The notes under the pieces are model-generated. The model was given only the letters and a program-made list of their open reading frames with translations. It made no database searches and was not told the origin of the DNA. From UBA668 sp049424465 (GTDB lineage Bacteria; Actinomycetota; Acidimicrobiia; Acidimicrobiales; Ilumatobacteraceae), in NCBI GenBank assembly GCA_049424465.1, contig JBMSSR010000201.1, forward strand, positions 1 to 5,141: DNA of 5,141 nucleotides, in the 5' to 3' direction. A program made the translations under genes and the position numbers. Numbering within the stretch: position 1 is the stretch's first letter; the number at the start of each line of letters is the position of its first letter. Shown piece after piece: positions 1-5,094 of this stretch.

Positions 1-1
1 T

Positions 2-721
2 GCCGAGGCACGCGAACAGCGAAGCCGCCTCACCAACCAGCGCGGCGATGCGCGTGTCCAGAAGGGCGTCAAGCTCGAGGACATCTTCAGCCAGATCCAG
101 GCCGGCGAGGTCGCCACGCTCAACCTGCTCCTCAAGGCAGACGTGCACGGCTCCCTCGAGGCGGTCACCGAGTCGCTGCGCAAGCTCGAGCGCGACGAGG
201 TCAAGCTGGCCTTCGTGCACAGCGCCGTCGGCGGTATCACCGAGAACGACATCTCGCTCGCCTCGGCCACCAACGCCACCATCATCGGTTTCAACGTCCG
301 ACCGGACCGCAAGGCCCGCGAGATGGCGATGTCCGAGGGCGTCGACATCCGAACGTACGAGATCATCTACAAACTGCTTGAGGACATCGAGCGCGCGATG
401 GTCGGCATGCTCGCACCCGAGTTCGAAGAGGTGGTCACGGGCGAGGCCGAGGTGCGCGAGATCTTCCGCGTCCCCAAGATCGGCGCGATCGCCGGTTGCT
501 ACGTGCGCAGCGGCGTCATCACGCGTGGCTCGAAGGTGCGCTTCCTCCGCGACGGCACGATCATCTGGAAGGGCTCGATCCAGTCGCTCAAGCGATTCAA
601 GGACGACGCCCGCGAGGTTCGCGAGGGCTTCGAGTGTGGCATCGGGCTCAGCGACTTCCAGGACCTCAAGCCCGGCGACCTCATCGAGACCTTCGACGAG
701 CGCGAGATCGCCCGGGTCTGA
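2..721 (+). CDS. infB: Translation initiation factor IF-2, C-terminal part (5' end outside window)
   Basis: This is the last 239 codons of bacterial IF-2, the GTPase that brings fMet-tRNA to the 30S subunit and promotes 50S joining in the cytoplasm. The reading frame is open from base 2 to the TGA at 719-721, so the gene enters from the left and the GTPase domain is not visible. The visible part starts in the linker before domain 3 (KLEDIFSQIQAGEVATLNLL). It continues through the domain-3 signature (KADVHGSLEAV, then HSAVGGITENDI and IIGFNVRPD) and ends with the C-terminal beta-barrel that binds fMet-tRNA (FRVPKIGAIAGCYVRSG, then GFECGIGLSDFQDLKPGD). These stretches match the family closely and show no frameshift. 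A strong hairpin begins 8 nt after the stop codon. The genes that follow are the usual infB partners rbfA, truB and ribF, with one extra gene in between. Confidence 0.97.
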   Translation, partial: AEAREQRSRLTNQRGDARVQKGVKLEDIFSQIQAGEVATLNLLLKADVHGSLEAVTESLRKLERDEVKLAFVHSAVGGITENDISLASATNATIIGFNVRPDRKAREMAMSEGVDIRTYEIIYKLLEDIERAMVGMLAPEFEEVVTGEAEVREIFRVPKIGAIAGCYVRSGVITRGSKVRFLRDGTIIWKGSIQSLKRFKDDAREVREGFECGIGLSDFQDLKPGDLIETFDEREIARV

Positions 722-728
722 GCACCGA

Positions 729-754
729 CGGTCCGGCGCACACGCGCCGGGCCG
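729..754 (+). terminator. GC-rich hairpin after infB, candidate terminator
   Basis: Bases 729-739 (CGGTCCGGCGC) pair with 744-754 (GCGCCGGGCCG) around the four-base loop ACAC. This gives an 11-bp stem with a single G-U wobble (732/751). The inner 7 bp are perfect. It starts 8 nt after the infB stop. There is no downstream run of T, so it is not a textbook intrinsic terminator. Hairpins without a U-tract are common after genes in GC-rich actinobacteria and may terminate, pause, or protect a 3' end. The pairing is seen directly; the terminator role is inferred. Confidence 0.55.
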
Positions 755-783
755 GTTGCGGCACGGCCGACTCGTCGTGCCGA

Positions 784-789
784 TATCGT
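784..789 (+). promoter_or_regulatory. Candidate -10 box (TATCGT) of a leaderless promoter
   Basis: TATCGT fits the TAnnnT core of a sigma-70 type -10 element and ends 7 nt before the ATG at 797, so transcription would start at or within a base or two of the start codon. No convincing -35 box is seen at 16-18 bp, and there is no Shine-Dalgarno sequence before the ATG. The same arrangement is repeated before rbfA and ribF. It lies just after the infB hairpin, as expected if the downstream gene has its own transcript. Confidence 0.5.
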
Positions 790-796
790 CGCCCGC

Positions 797-1435
797 ATGG
801 CCGACCTCGACTTCTTCTTCGACCCCGTGTGCCCGTGGGCATGGATCACGTCGCGCTGGGTGGTGGAGGTGCAGTCCATCCGCGAGTACGAGGTCAACTG
901 GCAGTTCATCTCGTTGAAGAAGCTCAACGAACAGCAGACGGGCGAGTGGTACACGGACGAGTACCGCGGCGTGCACCTCGCCGGTCTGCACGCGCACCGC
1001 GTGTGTGATGCCGCCCGGCTCTCGCACGGCAACGAGGCCGTGGGTGCGCTGTACACGGCGCTGGGTGAGGCCATCCACCGTGACGGCCGTCGCAAGGAGC
1101 TCGTCGACGAGCCGGTGACGTTCATGGCCGAGATGCTGCGCACGGCCGACCTGCCGGCCGACCTCGCCCCGCAGGTGCACGAGGCGTCGCACGACGAGGC
1201 CATCTACGCCAGCACCGAGCTCGCGCTGTCGCGCACCGGTCGCGACGTGGGGACGCCCATCATCACGTTCCACCCGGGTGCGGCGAACGAGTCGAGTTTC
1301 TTCGGTCCGGTCATCGCCCAGATCCCTCGCGGCGTGGACGCCACTCGCCTGTGGGACGCGATCGAGACCATCGCCACCACCAGCGGCATGGCCGAGCTGA
1401 AGCGCTCGTTGCGGGCGCGCCCGCAGTTCGACTGA
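797..1435 (+). CDS. DsbA-family thioredoxin-fold protein, Rv2466c-like, with a one-cysteine CPWA active site
   Basis: A 212-residue cytosolic protein (no signal peptide) of the DsbA/FrnE-like thioredoxin superfamily. It most resembles the actinobacterial group that includes the mycothiol-dependent nitroreductase Rv2466c of Mycobacterium tuberculosis. From memory, the shared features are the N-terminal strand and active site (FDPVCPWAWITSRW, residues 8-21), the following SLKKLNE, the cis-proline loop VGTP (151-154, cis-Pro154), the FFGPV..IPRG segment, and the C-terminal PQFD ending. The active site reads Cys12-Pro-Trp-Ala15, so the second cysteine of the CPWC motif is missing. The only other cysteine is Cys70. 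A one-cysteine site would favour mixed disulfides with a low-molecular-weight thiol, such as mycothiol, over dithiol exchange. The substrate is unknown. The ATG at 797 is chosen because it directly precedes the conserved first strand and has a -10-like box 7 nt upstream. The gene lies between infB and rbfA, a position with no obvious functional link to translation. Confidence 0.88.
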   Translation: MADLDFFFDPVCPWAWITSRWVVEVQSIREYEVNWQFISLKKLNEQQTGEWYTDEYRGVHLAGLHAHRVCDAARLSHGNEAVGALYTALGEAIHRDGRRKELVDEPVTFMAEMLRTADLPADLAPQVHEASHDEAIYASTELALSRTGRDVGTPIITFHPGAANESSFFGPVIAQIPRGVDATRLWDAIETIATTSGMAELKRSLRARPQFD

Positions 1436-1443
1436 CCGCTCGG

Positions 1444-1449
1444 TAGCGT
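1444..1449 (+). promoter_or_regulatory. Candidate -10 box (TAGCGT) before rbfA
   Basis: TAGCGT lies in the 22-nt gap between the upstream stop codon and the rbfA GTG, ending 8 nt before the start. It fits TAnnnT and is identical to the boxes before ribF and before the - strand lipoprotein gene. No good -35 box is visible at normal spacing, because that position falls inside the upstream coding sequence. No Shine-Dalgarno sequence precedes the GTG. A short-leader or leaderless internal promoter is the simplest reading. Confidence 0.5.
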
Positions 1450-1457
1450 GACCCGCT

Positions 1458-1883
1458 GTGAGCCGCCCCCGTCGAGCCCCGTCACCGCAGCGCTATCCGC
1501 GTAGTGCCCGTCTCGGGGAGTCGCTGCGCGAGGTCATTGCCGACGAACTGACGCGCATTGACGACGAACGGCTCGCGATGGTGACGATCACCAACGTCGA
1601 GGTCGACCCGGAGATGAACCGGGCGATCGTGCGCTACGACTCGCTGCTCGGCGAGGACGGCGACGCCGGGATCCTCGAGGCGCTGGGCGACCATCGCGTT
1701 CGGCTGCAGTCCGCCGTGGGCAAGCAGGTCCGCGCCAAGAAGACGCCCATCCTCTCGTTCCGTCCCGACGAGGTCATCCGTGCCGCTGAGCGGATCGAGG
1801 AGATCCTGCACCGGTCGGGCACGCTGCCGCAGCGGCCGGAGGACGACGAGCACGCCGGCGAGACCGTCGAGTCGGACGACTGA
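1458..1883 (+). CDS. rbfA: 30S ribosome-binding factor A
   Basis: RbfA, 141 residues, binds the immature 30S subunit near the 5' end of 16S rRNA and helps late small-subunit maturation, also during cold adaptation. It is a single KH-type domain. The first helix (RLGESLREVIADEL, residues 18-31) is followed by the characteristic strand pair MVTITNVEVDPEMNRAIVRY (41-60). After that comes the family's second half, where a QSAVGKQVRAKKTP segment leads to LSFRPDEVIRAAERIEEIL. The last 20 or so residues are an acidic, unstructured-looking tail rich in D and E, which is common and variable in this family. The GTG at 1458 is chosen for its position after a TAGCGT box and because it gives a normal-length N-terminus. 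The stop codon overlaps the truB start as TGATG, so rbfA and truB are very likely translated from one mRNA. Its place between infB and truB is the classic bacterial order. Confidence 0.95.
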   Translation: MSRPRRAPSPQRYPRSARLGESLREVIADELTRIDDERLAMVTITNVEVDPEMNRAIVRYDSLLGEDGDAGILEALGDHRVRLQSAVGKQVRAKKTPILSFRPDEVIRAAERIEEILHRSGTLPQRPEDDEHAGETVESDD

Positions 1884-2782
1884 TGGCCCGTCGGCGCCCG
1901 CCGACCACCCACGGGGTCGCCATCGTCGACAAGCCGGCCGGGGTGACGAGCCACGATGTCGTCGGCATGCTGCGTCGACGCTTCGGTGAACGTCAGGTCG
2001 GTCACGCGGGCACGCTCGACCCCGACGCGACCGGGGTGCTGCTCGTCGGCGTCGGTCGGGCGACGCGCCTTGTCCGCTTCCTCACCGATCTGGGCAAGAC
2101 GTACACCGCCGAGGTCGTGTTCGGCACGGCGACCGACACGCTCGACTCGTCCGGTGTCGTCACCGCGAGGTTCGACATGACGGGTCTGTCGATCGACCGG
2201 ATTCGCGACGAGGTGGCTGCGCACCTCGTCGGCGCCATCCTGCAGGTGCCGCCGATGGTGAGCGCACTCAAGGTCGACGGCCGGCGTCTGCACGAACTCG
2301 CCCGCGAGGGCATCGAGGTCGAGCGCGCCGCGCGCCCGGTCACCGTGCGCCGCTTCGACGTCGTGCCCACCGCCGACCCGCTGGTGGTCGCGGTCGAGGT
2401 GGTGTGCTCGAAGGGCACGTACATCCGCTCGCTCGCGGACGACCTCGGCCGGCTCTGTGGCGGGGCGGCACACCTTCGATCGCTGCGCCGCACCGCCGTC
2501 GGCCGCTTCACGGTCGAGATGGCGCGGCCGCCCGACGAGGTCGAGCTCATCCCGCTCGCCGACGCAGTCGTCGACTATCCGCGAGTGGTCGTCGACGCGG
2601 CGACCGCGGCGATGGTCCGCCAGGGTCGCGTGCTCGACCGCGGTCCGTCGGCGGGCCTCGTCAGCGGTGCGTTCGACGGTGACGGGCCGTGGGCGGTGGT
2701 CGGTCCGGACGGCGACTTGCTGGCGATGTACGAACCACATCGCACGGCCGACGTGAAGCCCGCCGTGGTGGTGGCCGCCTGA
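1883..2782 (+). CDS. truB: tRNA pseudouridine(55) synthase
   Basis: TruB, 299 residues, converts uridine 55 in the T-loop of tRNAs to pseudouridine in the cytoplasm. The N-terminal motif VDKPAGVTSHDVV (15-27) is followed by the catalytic motif GHAGTLDPDATGVL (40-53), whose Asp46 is the expected nucleophile. The KTY motif (72-74) stacks on the target base in known structures. It is followed by the FGTATDTLDSSG segment. The third catalytic motif SKGTYIRSLADDLG (176-189) carries the expected Arg182, and the LRRTAVGRF stretch is also typical. The C-terminal part (from about residue 230, with VRQGRVLDRG and a short beta-rich end) resembles the small PUA-like tail of actinobacterial TruB proteins. 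All catalytic residues are present and the length is normal (E. coli has 314). The ATG shares its A with the rbfA stop codon (TGATG), which suggests translational coupling and explains the lack of a separate ribosome-binding site. Confidence 0.97.
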   Translation: MARRRPPTTHGVAIVDKPAGVTSHDVVGMLRRRFGERQVGHAGTLDPDATGVLLVGVGRATRLVRFLTDLGKTYTAEVVFGTATDTLDSSGVVTARFDMTGLSIDRIRDEVAAHLVGAILQVPPMVSALKVDGRRLHELAREGIEVERAARPVTVRRFDVVPTADPLVVAVEVVCSKGTYIRSLADDLGRLCGGAAHLRSLRRTAVGRFTVEMARPPDEVELIPLADAVVDYPRVVVDAATAAMVRQGRVLDRGPSAGLVSGAFDGDGPWAVVGPDGDLLAMYEPHRTADVKPAVVVAA

Positions 2783-2793
2783 GGCGCCACGGC

Positions 2794-2799
2794 TAGCGT
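2794..2799 (+). promoter_or_regulatory. Candidate -10 box (TAGCGT) of a leaderless ribF promoter
   Basis: TAGCGT (within GCTAGCGT, 2792-2799) sits in the 23-nt truB-ribF gap and ends exactly 6 nt before the GTG at 2806. This is the spacing expected if the first base of the start codon is the transcription start. The -35 position (GTGGCC at 2771-2776) is poor. The same eight bases GCTAGCGT occur on the - strand in the promoter of the lipoprotein gene. ribF may therefore be transcribed independently of truB as well as by read-through. Confidence 0.55.
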
Positions 2800-2805
2800 T
2801 GCGCC

Positions 2806-3756
2806 GTGCTCGTCATCACCGACACCTCTGTCTGCCCGTGGCCCGGCGAGCGCAGTGTGGTCACCATCGGCGCCTACGACGGCGTACACCTCGGCCACCA
2901 GTCCGTCATCGCCGAGGTGCGCCGCCGTGCGGCTGCTGTGCAGGGGCGCAGCGTGGTCATCACGTTCGACCGGCATCCGGCATCGGTGGTGCGTCCCGAG
3001 TCCGCACCGCGGCTGCTCACCGACCTGTCGCAGAAGCTCGAGCTGCTCGAGTCCACCGGTGTCGATGCGACGCTGCTCGTTCACTTCGACGAGCACCAGT
3101 CGCAGGAGGAGCCGATCGACTTCGCCCGACGAGTCGTCGTCGACTGTCTGCGCACGTCGACGATCGTCGTGGGCGACGACTTCCATTTCGGACGCGGGCG
3201 GCGCGGCAACATCGCGACGCTGCGCGAGTTCGGCGCCACGACGGGGTTCGACGTCGTGCCCATGTCCTTGCTGCCGCGTACCGACGGCCCCGACGAATCG
3301 ATCAGCTCGACTGCGATCCGCCGGGCGATGGCCGGTGGTCAGGTCGAGCTCGCGGCCTCGATGCTCGGACGTCCGTTCGAGGCACGAGGGCCGGTCGTGC
3401 AGGGCGACCAGCGCGGCCGCACCATCGGCTTCCCGACGGCCAACGTCGAGGTGCCGTCCTCGATCTGCCTGCCGGCAGACGGCGTGTACGCCGGCTGGTA
3501 CCTGCGTCCTGACGGCTCCCGCCACGCCTGTGCGATGAACCTCGGTCGCCGGCCCACGTTCTACGAACGTGCGGAGGTGTCGCTGCTCGAGGCGCACCTG
3601 CTCGACTTCGCAGGAGACCTCTACGGCGAGACGGCGCGCGTGCAGTTCACCGACTTCCTGCGCAGCGAGCGCAAGTTCGACGGCATCGATGCGCTGCAGC
3701 AGCAGCTGAAGTACGACATCGACCACGCCCGCCAGGCGCTCGCCCGGCGCAGCTGA
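2806..3756 (+). CDS. ribF: Bifunctional riboflavin kinase / FAD synthetase
   Basis: RibF, 316 residues, phosphorylates riboflavin to FMN and then adenylylates FMN to FAD in the cytoplasm. The N-terminal adenylyltransferase module shows the nucleotide-binding motif GAYDGVHLGH (22-31; Tyr24 stands where Phe is more usual), then VITFDRHP, VVGDDFHFGRGRRG and the ISSTAIRR motif (166-173). The C-terminal kinase module shows GRTIGFPTANV (204-214, with the PTAN metal/ATP-binding motif), PADGVYAGWY, NLGRRPTF (245-252) and LLEAHLLDF (260-268), where Glu262 is the likely catalytic base. Both halves look intact and the length is normal. The GTG start is supported by the TAGCGT box 6 nt upstream and by the correct distance to the first motif. 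ribF after truB is a widely conserved order. The gene that often follows it, rpsO, is absent; instead a - strand gene ends 3 nt away. Confidence 0.96.
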   Translation: MLVITDTSVCPWPGERSVVTIGAYDGVHLGHQSVIAEVRRRAAAVQGRSVVITFDRHPASVVRPESAPRLLTDLSQKLELLESTGVDATLLVHFDEHQSQEEPIDFARRVVVDCLRTSTIVVGDDFHFGRGRRGNIATLREFGATTGFDVVPMSLLPRTDGPDESISSTAIRRAMAGGQVELAASMLGRPFEARGPVVQGDQRGRTIGFPTANVEVPSSICLPADGVYAGWYLRPDGSRHACAMNLGRRPTFYERAEVSLLEAHLLDFAGDLYGETARVQFTDFLRSERKFDGIDALQQQLKYDIDHARQALARRS

Positions 3757-3768
3757 CGGTCAGCCGTC
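3752..3768. terminator. Small palindrome at the tail-to-tail gene junction
   Basis: GCTGAC-G-GTCAGC (3752-3764) is a perfect 6+1+6 palindrome that holds the TGA stop of ribF (3754-3756) and, on the other strand, the TGA stop of the lipoprotein gene (3760-3762). An alternative hairpin, GACGG-TCAG-CCGTC (3755-3768), overlaps it. Either would be a short symmetric stem readable from both sides. A bidirectional terminator is plausible, but the stems are only 5 bp in practice and no T-run follows, so the role is uncertain. Confidence 0.35.
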
Positions 3769-4962
3769 GCTCGGCCAGACCAGCGCGCCACCGTCGTACA
3801 GGTCACCGACAACGGTGGCGTCGACCATCGACGTGATGTCGGGCGCAGAGCCGTCGAACAGGCCGACCGCCGCGTAGGCCTCGACCTCGTCCTGCAGCAG
3901 GTCGGGCAGCGGCACGCCAAGTGGTGCATCGGCGGCGACGCGCTCGGCGACGAGTGCCGACTCGACGCCCCACCGCGCCGTCTCGCTCTCGGCCGACAGG
4001 TACATCGCGTTGTCGCCCGAGTTGATCGCGTCGACCGCGATCGCGGCGGCAGCGGCCGGGTCGTCGATCGCGAACTGGAGGCCCTTCATCGCCGCACGCA
4101 TGAAGTCCTGTGCCGCGGTCGGGTGCTCGGTGACGAACGTCGTGTTGGAGTAGAGGACGCCGAACGAACCGGGTACGTCGTAGTCGCTCGGGTCGAACAG
4201 GTCGTACTCGACGCCTGCCGCGTCGAGCTGCCCGGGCTCGTTGCTCTTGTACACGGGGAACCCGACGATGCCGGGTGACGCGATGTGTGCGAGCGGGTCG
4301 TAGCCGTCGAGCAGCACGGTCTGGAAGTTCTCGCCCTCGGTGAGGCCGGCCGTGGCGAGCATGGCACGCACCGAGGTGGTGAGTGCACCCTTGACACCGA
4401 TCGTCGTTCCCTCGAGGTCGGCGAGCGTGGACACCTCACCCTTCTTGGTGAGGAGCGCATCGATACCAGTGCGACCCTCGACGCCGAGGGCCACGAACCC
4501 GGCGTCGTTCGCCCCGGCAAAGTCGACCATCTCGCTGAACGAGCCGGCCGACGCGAACTGCGCATCGTTGGAGGCGACGAACGGGTAGTTGTCGGTGGAG
4601 AAACTGGGGCGGACCTCGACGTCGAGGCACAGTTGCTCGAAATAGCCCTCGTGCTGGGCGACGAGTACGTCGACGATCGACGCCGTGGCCGCATAGTCGA
4701 ACCCCGAGAGGTACACGATCGTGCCGGCAGCCCGATTGGCCGCGCACCGCGCCTCGGGGAACGGTGCGTCGACGGTGACGCTGAGGTCCGCGGTGGCACC
4801 AGAGGTGGAGGACGCCTCGGGCCCGCTCGTCGCGGGTGCCGTCGACGGTGCCGGTGTGGTGGACGAGTCGGTCGCACCGTCGCCGCACGATGCTGCGAGC
4901 GCGACGAGCACGACGGCGGCGGCCGCCGTGAGGGGGCGGCGGGGGGTCACGGTACGCGTCAT
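3760..4962 (-). CDS. ABC-transporter substrate-binding lipoprotein, NMT1/THI5-like
   Basis: A 400-residue exported lipoprotein likely to capture a small solute for an ABC importer whose permease and ATPase are not in the window. The N-terminus has a basic start (RTVTPRR), a hydrophobic core (about 11-24) and a lipobox ending LAAS-Cys26, where lipid attachment would occur. A linker rich in S, T, P, A and G (27-60) follows. The folded domain begins near residue 80 (TIVYLSGFDYAATASIVDVL) and has the ligand-binding pattern of the NMT1/THI5/SsuA group: AQHEGYFEQLCLDVEV (102-117), FASAGSFSEMV, and DLEGTTIGVKGALTTSVRAML, then a second lobe with VTEHPTAAQDFMRAAMKGL. Members bind thiamine pyrimidine precursors, riboflavin (RibY), sulfonates, nitrate and others; the ligand here cannot be read from sequence. 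Cys73 and Cys112 could form a disulfide. The ATG at 4962 gives a complete signal peptide and lies after a weak GAAAG ribosome site (4975-4971). Confidence 0.88.
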   Translation of the reverse strand: MTRTVTPRRPLTAAAAVVLVALAASCGDGATDSSTTPAPSTAPATSGPEASSTSGATADLSVTVDAPFPEARCAANRAAGTIVYLSGFDYAATASIVDVLVAQHEGYFEQLCLDVEVRPSFSTDNYPFVASNDAQFASAGSFSEMVDFAGANDAGFVALGVEGRTGIDALLTKKGEVSTLADLEGTTIGVKGALTTSVRAMLATAGLTEGENFQTVLLDGYDPLAHIASPGIVGFPVYKSNEPGQLDAAGVEYDLFDPSDYDVPGSFGVLYSNTTFVTEHPTAAQDFMRAAMKGLQFAIDDPAAAAAIAVDAINSGDNAMYLSAESETARWGVESALVAERVAADAPLGVPLPDLLQDEVEAYAAVGLFDGSAPDITSMVDATVVGDLYDGGALVWPSDG

Positions 4963-4984
4963 GGGGACAGCTTTCGGTCGTGGG

Positions 4985-5002
4985 CCGGCACGTGGGTGCC
5001 GG
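4985..5002 (-). promoter_or_regulatory. Perfect inverted repeat in the leader of the lipoprotein gene
   Basis: CCGGCAC (4985-4991) and GTGCCGG (4996-5002) form a perfect 7-bp inverted repeat with a 4-base spacer. It lies between the predicted transcription start (about 5011) and the ATG (4962), so the mRNA would carry a hairpin beginning about 10 nt from its 5' end. It could be a regulator's operator placed just downstream of the promoter, an mRNA-stabilising 5' hairpin, or chance in GC-rich DNA. The whole leader is only about 50 nt, too short for an FMN or TPP riboswitch. Confidence 0.4.
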
Positions 5003-5017
5003 TGCTCCGGACTGGGG

Positions 5018-5046
5018 ACGCTAGCAACGCGCCCTCACTGCGTCAT
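5018..5046 (-). promoter_or_regulatory. Promoter of the lipoprotein gene (ATGACG-17-TAGCGT)
   Basis: Read on the - strand, ATGACG (5046-5041) is a 4/6 match to the TTGACA -35 box, and TAGCGT (5023-5018) is a TAnnnT -10 box, with an ideal 17-bp spacer. Transcription would start near 5011, leaving a leader of about 50 nt. The -10 box is identical to those before rbfA and ribF. Here it is followed by a true leader with a weak ribosome site, not a leaderless start. This is the only promoter in the window with a recognisable -35 box. Confidence 0.55.
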
Positions 5047-5069
5047 GTCCGGACGCGGTGGAGCCACTC

Positions 5070-5091
5070 GGTGCCGCCACCCGGCGCCACC
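5070..5091 (-). terminator. Hairpin after the partial gene at the right edge
   Basis: GGTG-C-CGCC (5070-5078) pairs with GGCG-C-CACC (5083-5091) around a four-base loop, with one mismatch in the stem. On the - strand it begins 3 nt after the TAA at 5097-5095. It has no T-run, like the hairpin after infB. It would separate the right-hand gene from the promoter of the lipoprotein gene. Confidence 0.35.
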
Positions 5092-5094
5092 CGA

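Noticed and set aside
143..721. GTG at 143 as a start codon of a short separate gene
   Set aside because: The same frame is open to base 2 and encodes conserved IF-2 residues upstream of it (for example TLNLLLKAD), so this GTG is an internal valine.
48..917. A 289-codon + strand frame overlapping infB
   Set aside because: It is out of frame with IF-2, made almost entirely of S, R, T, A and P, and crosses the infB stop and the hairpin.
1634..2740. Long - strand open frame of 368 codons opposite rbfA and truB
   Set aside because: It is a GC-rich antisense shadow. It is rich in R, D, H and A with no recognisable motif, and the + strand here encodes clear RbfA and TruB.
2783..2805. Hairpin GGCGC...GCGCC between truB and ribF
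   Set aside because: Only a 5-bp stem with a 13-nt loop that contains the -10 box. It is more likely chance than a terminator or riboswitch.
2575..3726. Long - strand open frame of 383 codons opposite ribF
   Set aside because: It lies antisense to an intact RibF with all motifs. Its composition is that of a shadow frame, and it has no promoter or ribosome site.
4963..5094. FMN or TPP riboswitch upstream of the transporter-like gene
   Set aside because: The predicted leader is about 50 nt and shows none of the conserved riboswitch core sequences. Only a simple hairpin is present.
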